The translations under genes and the position numbers were made by a program. The notes under the pieces were generated by a model. The model was not told the origin of the DNA. It did not search any database and saw nothing but the letters and a program-made list of their open reading frames with translations. Positions 29,770-39,498 of a stretch of DNA of 64,000 nucleotides are shown here, piece after piece. The stretch's first letter is position 1. Every line of letters begins with the position of its first letter. The DNA lies in contig NZ_JAJTSZ010000004.1 of assembly GCF_021440195.1 (NCBI RefSeq), positions 186,001-250,000 of the forward strand, written 5' to 3'. This DNA comes from Dyadobacter sp. CY356. GTDB lineage: Bacteria; Bacteroidota; Bacteroidia; Cytophagales; Spirosomataceae.

Positions 29770-30453
29770 CTAAAAAATAACAAAGCTGGCCTTTATTGAA
29801 TATCCTTGTCTGTAAATGCTTTCTCGCTTTATATTCTCTCCATCAATAAGTTGATTTCTGTAAAAGGCTCTTCCGATATTTCCATGATATTCTCCCATCA
29901 GCCCTACTCTTTTCCATTGCAAACCCAGGCTGGCTGTATAACCGGGAACAAAGCGATTGAACGTCCGCGCATTCCGGTAGAAATGCTTTTTATTGTCACG
30001 CTTTTCCATGTAACCCAGAAAATAATCTCCTTCTAATCCTGCTTGTCCAAAAACCTTCACTGCACTTTTCGAAATAATGTAAGCACGAAAATCAAGTCCT
30101 GCGGAGGTTTGGTGATGGCGTTCTTCCTGAAGCCATACATTAGCGGTGTAGCTGCATTGACAAAGTGTATTGACAGGAACCTGCTGAGTCGAATATCCTA
30201 TTTTGGTAACGAGGGAAAATTTGTCAGATATGTGTTTTTCACCAAATACACCAACTCCCCAGGATTCTAACGATTTGAAATTATAAACTGCTCCCGAACC
30301 CACCGGAGGGCCGTAATATCTGTTATGATAAGATTCCTTAGCCGAAGACACGGATACGCCAAACTCCCACTTACGATTTTGACCGTAACTAATTTGTAAA
30401 ACAGATAAGATCACAAAGCAAACGGGTATAAGCCGCGTTATAATTCTTCCCAT
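29770..30453 (-). CDS. Predicted outer-membrane beta-barrel protein
   Basis: 227 residues. A signal peptide (ending near SYGQ) precedes alternating strands typical of a small outer-membrane barrel (GVGVFGEKHISDKFSLVTKIG, YTASLGLQWKRVGLMGEYHG), ending in aromatic residues (SIKASFVIF). No enzyme motif. It lies 54 bases downstream of a lipoprotein gene on the same strand, so the two probably form an operon. Function unknown. Confidence 0.75.
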   Translation of the reverse strand: MGRIITRLIPVCFVILSVLQISYGQNRKWEFGVSVSSAKESYHNRYYGPPVGSGAVYNFKSLESWGVGVFGEKHISDKFSLVTKIGYSTQQVPVNTLCQCSYTANVWLQEERHHQTSAGLDFRAYIISKSAVKVFGQAGLEGDYFLGYMEKRDNKKHFYRNARTFNRFVPGYTASLGLQWKRVGLMGEYHGNIGRAFYRNQLIDGENIKRESIYRQGYSIKASFVIF

Positions 30454-30507
30454 AAAATAAATTTATAACGTTGGTTTTTGGGGCTTACAATTTTTACGAT
30501 TATTAAT

Positions 30508-30990
30508 TTAGAAATGCACGTTAAAGGTAACATTTGTTGTTTCCGGGATTTTTGGGATTGTTACAAAAAAGGGTGTTTCAGCATGTGCAGTTGCGCCTTC
30601 GGTATTTACGCTGATTTTTACATCATAAAGCAGGCTGCCGGATGCACATGAACTTGTCACACGCTGGCTCAGCACACGGCCTGGCATGGCAGTGAGAAGA
30701 CGACCAGCCAGAAGCGTTTGTTTTGAAAAATCAATACGTGCAACCGGGTCAGTGATATAGTTTCTATATTCCGTTTCTGTCCGGATCACCATTGTTGCCA
30801 AAGAATCTTTCGGATTGATCGTTTTTTGAAAGTTTTTGAGATTTGTAACTTCCTGAATTTCTATGGTACCATCCTTACATATATAAACATAGGGTTCATC
30901 GGATTTACATCCGGCGATCAGGCATGTAAATGCTAAATATAGAAGAAAACTCTCTGATCCTTTGTAATGGGAAAGAGAAGGAAAATTCAT
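30508..30990 (-). CDS. Predicted lipoprotein, 160 residues
   Basis: The N-terminus has a hydrophobic segment ending in the lipobox LIAGC (Cys near residue 28), so the product is probably a lipoprotein despite a slightly long leader. The mature part is beta-rich, with a C-terminal TTNVTFNVHF, and has two Cys in YICKD and SSCAS. No family recognised. It is the first gene of a two-gene unit with the barrel protein at 29770. Confidence 0.7.
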   Translation of the reverse strand: MNFPSLSHYKGSESFLLYLAFTCLIAGCKSDEPYVYICKDGTIEIQEVTNLKNFQKTINPKDSLATMVIRTETEYRNYITDPVARIDFSKQTLLAGRLLTAMPGRVLSQRVTSSCASGSLLYDVKISVNTEGATAHAETPFFVTIPKIPETTNVTFNVHF

Positions 30991-31185
30991 GGCTGTATGA
31001 TTTAATTTGTTGAGAACTTTTTTAATGTCTGACGATTTGATTTCAAACTACCTCAATCTGATACAAACCGGCTTTCGCCGAAGTAAACCTGGACATTGAA
31101 TAAATTCTTACAAACCTTTAATTTCCATAAAACTTTTCAATAAATAAAATATTAGCTGGATCAAAAGCCTCGGCGCATGTTCATA

Positions 31186-31217
31186 ATCATGGCCTGAATT
31201 CTGAAACAGGCCATGAT
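31186..31217. terminator. Stem-loop downstream of the secretion operon
   Basis: Perfect 11-bp stem (31186-31196 with 31207-31217). The T-rich run lies before rather than after it on the minus strand, so its action as a terminator of the 35163-31287 operon is uncertain. Confidence 0.45.
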
Positions 31218-31286
31218 TTGAAAAAAGAATGTGTTTTTGCGTTAAAGGAGTATGTTGATTTAAAATCGGCACTCAACATTAAGCAA

Positions 31287-32762
31287 CTATTTCCTGGCAA
31301 CCCGTATGTTATTTTGCGAAGTACCGGCAGTATAATAAAGTTCGGCAACTGATTTTTGATAGCTCGAAACCAGTTCAGCCAATTTGAGTCTCATGTCAAT
31401 CAGCTTGGTTTCCCGGCTGTTGATCAGAAAAAGCGTACTTTCTCCTAACTCAAATTTGGCTAGTTCTCCCCGGAGCAAAACCTGCTGATTATCAATGCTG
31501 CCGGACTGAATAGCCAGCTGTACTTCATATGCTTTGAGCTTGTTGTAGGCATTCAGAATACTGGTATTGATTTCTCTTCCTGTTTGCTGCATATCATAAT
31601 CCAGTGCCATTTGTTTCACCTTGATCTCGCGAAGTTTTCCGCGCTGTTCCCTCAAAAACAATGGAAAAGAAAAGTCTACCCCAACTTTATAATTACTCCA
31701 CTGCAACTGATAATTGTCTGACACTTGCGGCCCGAAAGCTGTGCGGCTCGTTAGCAGTGATCCGCTTACGCTGAGTTTTGGTTTAAGCATTTCCCGGCGG
31801 TAATTTCTTTCCAGTTGCAGCTGTAAACCTTTACTTTTCAACATCAACAATTCCGGATGATCACTGGCTGCATTACTAAGCAGCGTATCGATCTGTTCCC
31901 TGTCAGCCGTGTTCTGGTCGGGGTTTTGCGGAATACTATATTCCGGCAGTTCCATCGGCTCCGACTTTTCACTCCACAAATGATTTGACAGTACCAGTCT
32001 CGTATTCAGAAGTTCCACTTTGATCTTTTCAAGCTGCAAACTGCGTTCCTGAAAAGTAATGGCGGCTTCCACTGAATCGATAGGCGGCTTATCTCCCAAC
32101 AACGTTTGATTTTTAACCGCCTGAAATCTCGTAAACGCCAGATCCGCCCCTTCGCGGATCAATGCATACTGACGGTGCGCATAAAACCAATCCCAATAAT
32201 CCTTCACAGCATCAAACCAAACCTTATTAATTTGCTTGATCTGCTCAGCTTCTGCATAGTTAACCATCGCTTTTGATTGGCGAAGCGTATTTCTCCGGGC
32301 ATCAATTAGAAAACCCTGTCCAATCGGAATCGCTAACCCAATACCAGTCAAACCTGGCACGCCGGTCTGCGTTTCAGGATTTGTATACTTTCCAACAAAG
32401 CGGTCGTAGCCAATTTTCAAATCGGCTCCGGCGAGCCACAGCGGCACTTTTAATTCATTTGACCAATTGTTATAATACTCAGTATTGCCAAAAGTTTTTC
32501 TGTCAAAATGACTTTTTAAAGCCGGGTCAAAGCTACCCCAGGCCTGCATCACTTTTGCCCTGGCTTCTTCGCTCAACAGGCCTGCCTGTTTTACAATGGG
32601 GTGATTAAAAAAAACAATCTCTTCCAGATCCTTTAATGTAAACACTCTGGCTGAATCACTGCCCGTTTTTTGCTGTGCGAAGCTTTTGTTTGAAGCTGTT
32701 GCAAGAAAAAAAAGCAAACACCAGATGAGTGTTTTTATATTCAAATGCTTCATTATAAGCAA
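31287..32762 (-). CDS. TolC-like outer-membrane efflux/secretion protein
   Basis: 491 residues with a signal peptide (ending near SFAQ). Two OEP-like halves are rich in long helices (KMALDYDMQQTGREINTSIL, LVSSYQKSVAELYYTAG), and the strand regions have the family's alternating pattern. It would form the outer-membrane tunnel for the HlyD-like adaptor and the ABC membrane protein encoded just upstream (18-base gap). A trimeric channel is known for the family. The cargo is not visible here. Confidence 0.9.
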   Translation of the reverse strand: MLIMKHLNIKTLIWCLLFFLATASNKSFAQQKTGSDSARVFTLKDLEEIVFFNHPIVKQAGLLSEEARAKVMQAWGSFDPALKSHFDRKTFGNTEYYNNWSNELKVPLWLAGADLKIGYDRFVGKYTNPETQTGVPGLTGIGLAIPIGQGFLIDARRNTLRQSKAMVNYAEAEQIKQINKVWFDAVKDYWDWFYAHRQYALIREGADLAFTRFQAVKNQTLLGDKPPIDSVEAAITFQERSLQLEKIKVELLNTRLVLSNHLWSEKSEPMELPEYSIPQNPDQNTADREQIDTLLSNAASDHPELLMLKSKGLQLQLERNYRREMLKPKLSVSGSLLTSRTAFGPQVSDNYQLQWSNYKVGVDFSFPLFLREQRGKLREIKVKQMALDYDMQQTGREINTSILNAYNKLKAYEVQLAIQSGSIDNQQVLLRGELAKFELGESTLFLINSRETKLIDMRLKLAELVSSYQKSVAELYYTAGTSQNNIRVARK

Positions 32763-32780
32763 TTTTAAATTCTCTATAAT

Positions 32781-34166
32781 TTATTTGGTACTAACCTGCA
32801 CATCCGGTTCCGCTTCCAGACTTGGCGGAAAACCATTAAGCTGACGCCATATTTCATACCACAGGGGAACAGACCGAAGGATCACACGCCCATAAACGCC
32901 CGATCCCTGACGTAACTGAAGTGGCCATGGCTGATCATTTACCGGCACAGGACTGGTTGGCTTAACCAGTAGCCGGTATTTTCCACCCTTACTACTCACC
33001 AGATCGATCACAGACACCTTGCCGGAAAATGTCCCGACCGCAACCGACGGCCAACCGGAAAACTGAACGGAAGGCCAGCCTTCAAACTGGATTCTCACCT
33101 CACTGTTGAGTAAGATTAACGGAACATCCATAGCATCAACATAAATCTCGGCAGCTACCATGGGCGTTTCAGGTTGAAGTATGGCGATAGATTCACCTTC
33201 CTTAATATTCTCACCAATCCCGGCCTTCAGCGTTTTTACTACAAATCCGGTTTGCGGTGCACGAACAACATACAAACCTCTGCGTATATTTGTGTTAGAT
33301 ATCTCATTACGCAGTTTAGAAATTTCGCCCTGAGCACTAACTTTGCTTGACAACGCAGAACTCATATCCGACTGTGCTTTGGCTAATGACTGCTGATATT
33401 CAGCTTCAATATTGTCAAGTTCAATACGCGCATTCAGCAATGATTGAATGGAATTATTCAATTTATTCTGCTGACTGATCACCTTAGCGTTATCTTCCTG
33501 CAACTTTAATCTGCGGGATTCTATGTCTGTCAGCGAGAATAATCCGTTCAGATAACCGGCTTCATAACGTGCGAGCCTGGACTTGCTAATTTCATAAAAT
33601 TTCTGAACCGCTACCAGATCAGCACTATCGATAGATACATAATTTTCGGCCTGATGTACTTTGTTCCGCGCTGAATTTAGTTTGATATACAAACCTTTTG
33701 TCATAGCCTGGATCTGAGCGGAGGTCGCCTGCATCTTTTGCGTAGCAGCATCTTCGCTGCCTTCCTTGGCTGCAAGCTGCTCCCGCAAGCGAACCGGTAA
33801 TTCCGGGTCAAAATAAGACTGGCTTGTTTCAGAAATAATCAGGATGGTATCCCCCATCTTTACTTTTTGACCTTCCCTTACCGCCCAATGTTCAATCCTG
33901 CCACCAATCTGATTCTGAACTGTTTGCGGCCGATCTTCCGGCCGCAGGGCAGTCACACTTCCACGACCAGGAATGGTTTGCCGCCATGGCAAAAACAACA
34001 CAATTAAAAAGATCAGCAACAAAAGCAGCATAACCCTCCCCAGTAGCCGTGGCCCTCTGGTTTCGAGGATTTCGCGACTGGAAATCGCGCCCAGCTCTTC
34101 CCATTTGCCCTCCTCGAAATAATTTTTCGTTTCACTCGTCATAAACTTTTTATCTTCACTAGTCAT
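32781..34166 (-). CDS. HlyD-like membrane-fusion (adaptor) protein
   Basis: 461 residues. One membrane helix near residues 40-60 (LLGRVMLLLLLIFLIVLFLPW) is followed by a barrel-sandwich half (VREGQKVKMGDTILII), a long coiled-coil hairpin (about 130-290), the second sandwich half (VVRAPQTGFVVKTLKAGIGENIKEGES), and a C-terminal beta domain. It bridges the inner-membrane ABC protein and the TolC-like channel. Its start overlaps the end of the ABC gene by 8 bases, showing tight co-translation. Confidence 0.92.
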   Translation of the reverse strand: MTSEDKKFMTSETKNYFEEGKWEELGAISSREILETRGPRLLGRVMLLLLLIFLIVLFLPWRQTIPGRGSVTALRPEDRPQTVQNQIGGRIEHWAVREGQKVKMGDTILIISETSQSYFDPELPVRLREQLAAKEGSEDAATQKMQATSAQIQAMTKGLYIKLNSARNKVHQAENYVSIDSADLVAVQKFYEISKSRLARYEAGYLNGLFSLTDIESRRLKLQEDNAKVISQQNKLNNSIQSLLNARIELDNIEAEYQQSLAKAQSDMSSALSSKVSAQGEISKLRNEISNTNIRRGLYVVRAPQTGFVVKTLKAGIGENIKEGESIAILQPETPMVAAEIYVDAMDVPLILLNSEVRIQFEGWPSVQFSGWPSVAVGTFSGKVSVIDLVSSKGGKYRLLVKPTSPVPVNDQPWPLQLRQGSGVYGRVILRSVPLWYEIWRQLNGFPPSLEAEPDVQVSTK

Positions 34167-35163
34167 GGCTCACCTCACTTTCTTCCAGTTCAAGGTCCGT
34201 TACAGCGGCCAGTTTCTCACTTCCGGTTACCATATCAAAAATTGTATTCAGACTTGTCATAAATTTCTCCACTGCATAACTGATTTGAACGATAATAACC
34301 TCGGCAGCAACAAATTGGCCTAAAGTCATCTGACGTTCAACTACATAAAAAGACCCCAACAACAAAAGACCTCCCATCAAAATGGTTCGCAACGCAACAG
34401 AGCTCGCGAAAAACTTTTTCAGGATTTTAAAATGATCGTTTCTGGCTTTCAAATATTTAGCCGTAATCTGATCTGTACGATAAATCACTTCGTTGAGCTT
34501 TCTAGGCTGATTCCGGTAATAATCAAGATCCGCAGCCACTTCTTCAAGATAGGCCACCACTTCATACTTATGCTCAGACTCCTGGATACTGGTTTTAACG
34601 CCAATGTTATAAAACATAAAAAGCATCAGGAGGATAACCAGCACCGTAAAAATGCCGAAGATCATAAAAACAGGATGATAAAAAGAAAGCAGGATCGCTG
34701 CAAAAAAGATCTGTACCGCAGCCGCAACAACATCAACCAGTAATTTGGTAAGTCCTTTCTGGATCGTGATTACATCGAAAAAACGGTTCACAAGTTCTGC
34801 CGGATTCTCACCTTCAAACTCCTTTTCCTTTATTCTCGGAAAACGATATGCAAACTCAACTGTCGCCTTGGCAAAAATTTTCTGTTCGATCATTTCAACC
34901 AGTGTGAGCTGCGCAATGAGCAAAAATCCTCCTACCGCAACGCCCAGCAAAACAATACCTATGAGTATATAGGTTGAACTGTACAGTGCGCCATTGGATA
35001 AAAAGTTGAAAACTGCCGTGGTACCAAGCGGAAGCGTAAGTCCGATCAGACCGATAAGTACTGCATAAACAAATATATAATTGATGGTCTTCCGCTCCAC
35101 GTAGAGCATTCCCAGAAGCCGTTCCCAGGGAGTTGGGGTATCAGCTTTATGTTTCTTTTTCAT
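34159..35163 (-). CDS. ABC exporter membrane domain without a nucleotide-binding domain
   Basis: 334 residues matching only the six-helix membrane domain of a type I secretion ABC exporter (INYIFVYAVLIGLIGLTLPLG, later SFYHPVFMIFGIFTVLVILLML, TILMGGLLLLGSFYVV and a closing GQFVAAEVIIVQISYAVEKF). The chain then ends ELEESEVSHD with no Walker A, signature or Walker B. The stop overlaps the adaptor start, so this is the natural end and not an obvious frameshift. An ATPase must come from elsewhere, or the protein works without ATP. It is the first gene of the three-gene unit. Confidence 0.9.
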   Translation of the reverse strand: MKKKHKADTPTPWERLLGMLYVERKTINYIFVYAVLIGLIGLTLPLGTTAVFNFLSNGALYSSTYILIGIVLLGVAVGGFLLIAQLTLVEMIEQKIFAKATVEFAYRFPRIKEKEFEGENPAELVNRFFDVITIQKGLTKLLVDVVAAAVQIFFAAILLSFYHPVFMIFGIFTVLVILLMLFMFYNIGVKTSIQESEHKYEVVAYLEEVAADLDYYRNQPRKLNEVIYRTDQITAKYLKARNDHFKILKKFFASSVALRTILMGGLLLLGSFYVVERQMTLGQFVAAEVIIVQISYAVEKFMTSLNTIFDMVTGSEKLAAVTDLELEESEVSHD

Positions 35164-35644
35164 TCAGAATGATGGGTTAAATCTGGTATCATGATACTTC
35201 TTAATCTTTTTTAATAAATGTATTAATGAAATGTCTCATCAATGCATCCGGTACAAAATTGAACCAGAGTTATGAGAATGAGATAAAAATGAGATTAGAA
35301 TCTTGTTAGCAACGCGCGTACTCGTTTTTAGTATTGCAAAATGGAGTCATTTTACAGCGTACAAAGGCTTGTACTTTCCCGGATAATTGGTGGCTTTCCG
35401 AAGTGCATTTTCATGTAAAATTTCCATTGTAACCGCGACTTAATTAGATGAGTAGATGACTTTTAAGATGATTCCTAAAAATATGTGCCACTAAATATAG
35501 CTTTAATTTTAAGTTAACAAGTCACCAAATATTCAAATTTAAATACAATTAATTACAACAGGTAATAAGTAATTTCATAGGAATCGAAAAAGACCGCCGT
35601 TTGGTCCAGTGGATTAATAATTTAGAATCTGACAGGAATGTTAT
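35164..35644. other. Intergenic region upstream of the secretion operon
   Basis: About 480 AT-rich bases between two minus-strand genes. It should contain the promoter of the 35163-31287 operon. I see no ORF, repeat or RNA gene. Confidence 0.5.
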
Positions 35645-36748
35645 TTATTCAGGATTATCCTTGTTTATTTTTTCCTCAGCAAGCGCCAGTTCCTCCTGAT
35701 CGGCCACGGGCTCGTCCTGCTCCACAGAAGCATTTTTTTCATACTGCAAGGAAATCAGTATAGGAAAATGATCAGATGAAAAATTATCCAACCTGGAAAG
35801 CCTGACCAGTTTAAAATCTGTTGAGCAAAAAGCGTGGTCGAGCGGGAAACGCAAAAATGGTATTTTTGCGTGAAAGGTATTAAAAAATCCTCTTCCGATC
35901 CGCGGATCCAGAAGTCCGCTGATTTTTGTAAAAAGATCTGTTGTGTATGACCAGGCAACGTCGTTCAAATCTCCTATTACAATGGTTGGTTTATTGTTTT
36001 TCTGTACTTGTTTGGCTACCAATAAAAGTTCTTTATCTCTTTCAGTAGAATAATTGTTCTCCCCCGGCACTGGCGGTGTAGGATGAACGCAATAAAGGTC
36101 GAAAGTTTTTCCCGATGGCAGTTTCACCCCGGATTTAATAGAAGGGATCTCATCATCGACCAAAAAATTCAGTTTTGGATCGACCAATTCCAGTTTTGAA
36201 TATAACAGCATCCCGTAAGTGTTTTCCAGCGGCGCCAGGACGTGATACGGATATTTTTCCTGAAGCACTTTCGTCTGTTCATACCAAAACCGGTCTGTTT
36301 CCAACAGTAATACAATATCCGGATCATTTTCGCTGAGCATTTTCAGGCAGCCTGCTGTGTTTTTATTATCCTGAAAAACATTGGAAGAAATAATGGAAAC
36401 CTGATTTGAAGAATCCGTATTCCCTGCTTTATGTATTACTTTTTTAGCAAAAACGGTAAACGGATAAACCTGATAAGCGAGATAAAGTGCATTCGCAATA
36501 AGTAATGACAAAAATATGATGTCAAAAGTTGAAGCGATCTTATACAAGGAGCAATAAATGATGATGACGACCAGATTCAGAAAAATCTTTTGTAACCGGG
36601 GATATTCAAAAACGCGAAATGCCCAGTAATCGTTTTTTACAAGCGGGATCAGGGAAAATAATATTATAACTGCACCGCTAATTTGCAGGGCAATTTGTAA
36701 TGAATGCATAATAAAACTAATAGCGTTAAGAAATAGACCAAACAGCAT
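35645..36748 (-). CDS. Membrane-anchored endonuclease/exonuclease/phosphatase family protein
   Basis: 367 residues. Three hydrophobic segments occupy residues about 1-95, then a soluble EEP domain: VSIISSNVFQDN, LLLETDRFWYE (metal Glu), a VHPTPPVPGE motif, the central IVIGDLNDVAW and the terminal SSDHFPILISL. The last 30 residues are acidic and disordered. The topology places the enzyme domain outside or at the membrane, as in EEP proteins that act on lipids or nucleic acids in the periplasm. The substrate is open. Confidence 0.9.
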   Translation of the reverse strand: MLFGLFLNAISFIMHSLQIALQISGAVIILFSLIPLVKNDYWAFRVFEYPRLQKIFLNLVVIIIYCSLYKIASTFDIIFLSLLIANALYLAYQVYPFTVFAKKVIHKAGNTDSSNQVSIISSNVFQDNKNTAGCLKMLSENDPDIVLLLETDRFWYEQTKVLQEKYPYHVLAPLENTYGMLLYSKLELVDPKLNFLVDDEIPSIKSGVKLPSGKTFDLYCVHPTPPVPGENNYSTERDKELLLVAKQVQKNNKPTIVIGDLNDVAWSYTTDLFTKISGLLDPRIGRGFFNTFHAKIPFLRFPLDHAFCSTDFKLVRLSRLDNFSSDHFPILISLQYEKNASVEQDEPVADQEELALAEEKINKDNPE

Positions 36749-37040
36749 TTTTTTTGCTTACGTATACATATACGCAGTACTGACGTTTTTGGATCGTTCA
36801 AGTTTTTCAGCATTAGAATACTGATTGATCCGGGCCGAATTTCGCTACTAAATATATTAAAACCAAAAGCTCAAAAAATGATTTCTCAACAATCTCTTAT
36901 AATATCCTTTTATCATACTATAATTGTCATCTACACAGACATCCCATCCTTTTTGTTTCACGCAATTTTAACTGTAAAAAAGGTTTGGCACCTGACCTAT
37001 GAAGCAGTCAGGTGCCAAACCTTTTTCCTTTTACCAATTA
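36749..37040. other. Intergenic region with the phospho-operon terminator
   Basis: About 290 bases. The only structure is the strong hairpin at 36977-37026. The left part must hold the promoter of the EEP gene at 36748. Confidence 0.6.
36977..37026. terminator. Very strong terminator, probably bidirectional
   Basis: Perfect 20-bp stem (36977-36996 with 37007-37026) and a 10-nt loop, flanked by A and T runs on both sides. It lies 14 bases after the last gene of the susC-susD-GDPD-NPP operon. Confidence 0.93.
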
Positions 37041-38582
37041 CTAATTTGTTCTTTCTACCTTACTAAAATTAAAATATCGATACTGATCCAGAATAGACAT
37101 ATCAGCAGAAAGTTTGTAAGTACCCCAAGGATATTTCACCTCTGTTTCAATTTTTTCCGTCTTAAACTTACCCGCAGGCTTTACCGTTTTGGTCAAAAAT
37201 TCCGTCATAATTCTCCCATCCATTTTCGATGGAACAGGAAGATTATAAATTCCAAGCACAGTTGGCGTAATATCAATATTGGAAGTTGGCAGTGCGCCCG
37301 TGTAACCCTTTTTGAAATCAGGACCGGAAACCATTAAAGTTATATTGATCTCATAAGGACTTGATCCGCCATGACCTGCGACACCCATCGAAAAATCAGT
37401 CCCTGCATAACCTTTATCGTTACGTTCATCATTCCAGTTGGTTGCCACCAGAATGTCGCCGGATCGTTTTGGATGGTTATAATGAATGGCTTCAAATGAC
37501 AGCGTTCCTTCCACCCAGCCTTGCATACTATCTTTTTTCTTAGGTTTGGTAAACACAGCACCGATCCACTCCTCTTTGTGCAGTGCAGAGACAATTTGTT
37601 TGATTTTATCTTCATTATGGTCTTTCACATAAATTGCGCCCTCCGCTAAAACCACATCATCAGAGTTTTTGTCTTTTTTCAAACCTTCTTTCATCAGAAA
37701 TTCCCCCAGGCTTTGTTTGCCTTTGTGGGTTACAAATCCGTGATCGGTTGAAATAATGATATTGAAACTGCCAGTCAGTTTTCTGGTTTTTAATGAATCA
37801 AGAACCCGTCCAAACTGCTGGTCTACAAATGCCAGTGCTGAAATGGCCTGTGGAGAACCAATTCCATATTTATGAGCAGAACCATCCGGATCAGAAAGCC
37901 AGGCAGCACTCACCAGCGGACCGTCACTTTTTAAACCAAAACTGATCAGGGCATCAGTGACCCACTTATGTTTGGCAAAACCACCGTTTTCCGATTTTTG
38001 AGGAAGCTCACCAATGGCTGCCATAACTTCCGGTTTAAATGACTCCGGCAAAATTAAATCAGGATTGATTATCGCACCTTTACCGACTTTATGATTTTGC
38101 AAAAAAGCCTGACCCGTGGTGCCCGAGCTGAAAACCATCATTTTTTCACCAGCTGATTCAAGCACTTCACCTAATGAAACTGCGGTCAGCAACTGATTGG
38201 ATTCTGTGGCCTGCACTTTCATCAGATCTTCATAGGTTGTACCGATAGCCTTTGCGCTGACAGCCGGAAAGTATATTCCATTGCCTAGCAGACCATGCGT
38301 TCCGGGATAAGAACCTGTTGCGTATGAGGCTGAGTTTACCCGCGTAACGGTTGGAAAAACACTATGATGATGCGCGCCAACGGAAGATTTTTGTTTAAAC
38401 GCATACAAATTCGGCATAAGCTCGGCCGTGATATAATCTGGTCTTAAACCATCAAAAAAGAAAATAAGCGTTTTGTTTTTGGCAGGTTTATTTGTCTGTC
38501 CGTAGGCAGTGGAAAACACCAGGTTTGCCGCAACAAATATGAAGCAAAAATTTACCGATATCTTTAAAAAATATTTCTTCAT
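37041..38582 (-). CDS. Secreted type I phosphodiesterase/nucleotide pyrophosphatase (alkaline phosphatase superfamily)
   Basis: 513 residues with a signal peptide (about 1-28). The NPP metal and nucleophile set is complete: FFFDGLRPDYI (Asp), PTVTRVNSASYATG with the nucleophile Thr, LSDPDGSAHKYG (Asp, His), ISTDHGFV (Asp, His) and GVAGHGGSSPYE (His). Family members split phosphodiesters or pyrophosphates such as glycerophosphocholine or nucleotides. It is the last gene of a four-gene operon with susC, susD and GDPD (37-base gap), so it probably finishes degradation of a phosphodiester taken up or bound by that system. Confidence 0.94.
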   Translation of the reverse strand: MKKYFLKISVNFCFIFVAANLVFSTAYGQTNKPAKNKTLIFFFDGLRPDYITAELMPNLYAFKQKSSVGAHHHSVFPTVTRVNSASYATGSYPGTHGLLGNGIYFPAVSAKAIGTTYEDLMKVQATESNQLLTAVSLGEVLESAGEKMMVFSSGTTGQAFLQNHKVGKGAIINPDLILPESFKPEVMAAIGELPQKSENGGFAKHKWVTDALISFGLKSDGPLVSAAWLSDPDGSAHKYGIGSPQAISALAFVDQQFGRVLDSLKTRKLTGSFNIIISTDHGFVTHKGKQSLGEFLMKEGLKKDKNSDDVVLAEGAIYVKDHNEDKIKQIVSALHKEEWIGAVFTKPKKKDSMQGWVEGTLSFEAIHYNHPKRSGDILVATNWNDERNDKGYAGTDFSMGVAGHGGSSPYEINITLMVSGPDFKKGYTGALPTSNIDITPTVLGIYNLPVPSKMDGRIMTEFLTKTVKPAGKFKTEKIETEVKYPWGTYKLSADMSILDQYRYFNFSKVERTN

Positions 38583-38619
38583 TTCGGATCAGGTTCTTTT
38601 AAATGTAATCATTTAATTA

Positions 38620-39480
38620 TTAATTCTTGTATACCGGTTTCAGGGTTTCAATACCCAGTTTTTCAGTTTCCGGTAGCAAAGCACCCACATTATTTACCAA
38701 AACAAAATCTACGCCCTGCTTGTACAAATCAGGAAGCTCCTGAGCATTTTCAGCATAGAAAAAGTTGATTTTGATATGGTTATCTTTTAAGGATTTCATC
38801 AAAGCACTCCTGTCTTCCCCAGCCTCAGGGCGTAGCAGCTGAATAAATTCCGCTTTCATTTTGATCGTCGCATCAACATATTTTGCAGTATTCTTGCGAT
38901 AGCTGTTTTCACCATTACAGATCATCACTTCCGGAACCTGCATTTTTGCAGCTCTGCCTGCTTTTTCAGAGCAGGTCAGAAATGCCTGATGCAGCCTTCC
39001 TGATTTTTTAAGCATCGCAGCTGCCGCCTTCCCAACTGCTTCATCCCCTTTTAAATGACAGTTGAGCCAAACGTTCTGTGGTAGCACTGCCAAGGCCTCT
39101 TCAAAGGTCGGAATTAATGTCCCTTTAAATTTCTCAGACTTTTTAACACCGGCATCAATTGAACGTAAGTAACTATACGTTAAATCCAATACATTACCCT
39201 TTCCAGTGGTGGTCCGGTCAACATTATCGTCGTGCATAAGAACCATCACGCTGTCTTTGGTGAGCTGAATATCAAATTCAATCATTTGCGCACCAAGTCT
39301 TGCGGCTTCCTGTAATGATGGTAATGTATTTTCAGGATGCGTATCCATGCAACCACGGTGCGCGCAAAGCCCGCGTTCCGGCATTTTTATTTTTGACTGC
39401 TGCGCCTGAACATTTGTTAATAATATAGCATTCAAAGCTATTAAACCTGCAATCCAGGACGTTGTTATATTTCGTTTCAT
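38620..39480 (-). CDS. Secreted glycerophosphodiester phosphodiesterase (GDPD)
   Basis: 286 residues with a signal peptide (ending near VQAQ). TIM-barrel GDPD motifs: GLCAHRGCMDTHPENT (catalytic His, Arg), MIEFDIQLTKD (metal Glu, Asp), and VLMHDDNVDRTTTGKG (second catalytic His). It releases alcohols from glycerophosphodiesters. It lies 18 bases after the susD-like gene and 37 before the NPP gene, within the operon. Confidence 0.94.
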   Translation of the reverse strand: MKRNITTSWIAGLIALNAILLTNVQAQQSKIKMPERGLCAHRGCMDTHPENTLPSLQEAARLGAQMIEFDIQLTKDSVMVLMHDDNVDRTTTGKGNVLDLTYSYLRSIDAGVKKSEKFKGTLIPTFEEALAVLPQNVWLNCHLKGDEAVGKAAAAMLKKSGRLHQAFLTCSEKAGRAAKMQVPEVMICNGENSYRKNTAKYVDATIKMKAEFIQLLRPEAGEDRSALMKSLKDNHIKINFFYAENAQELPDLYKQGVDFVLVNNVGALLPETEKLGIETLKPVYKN

Positions 39481-39498
39481 TTGATCAAATTTTTAAAA

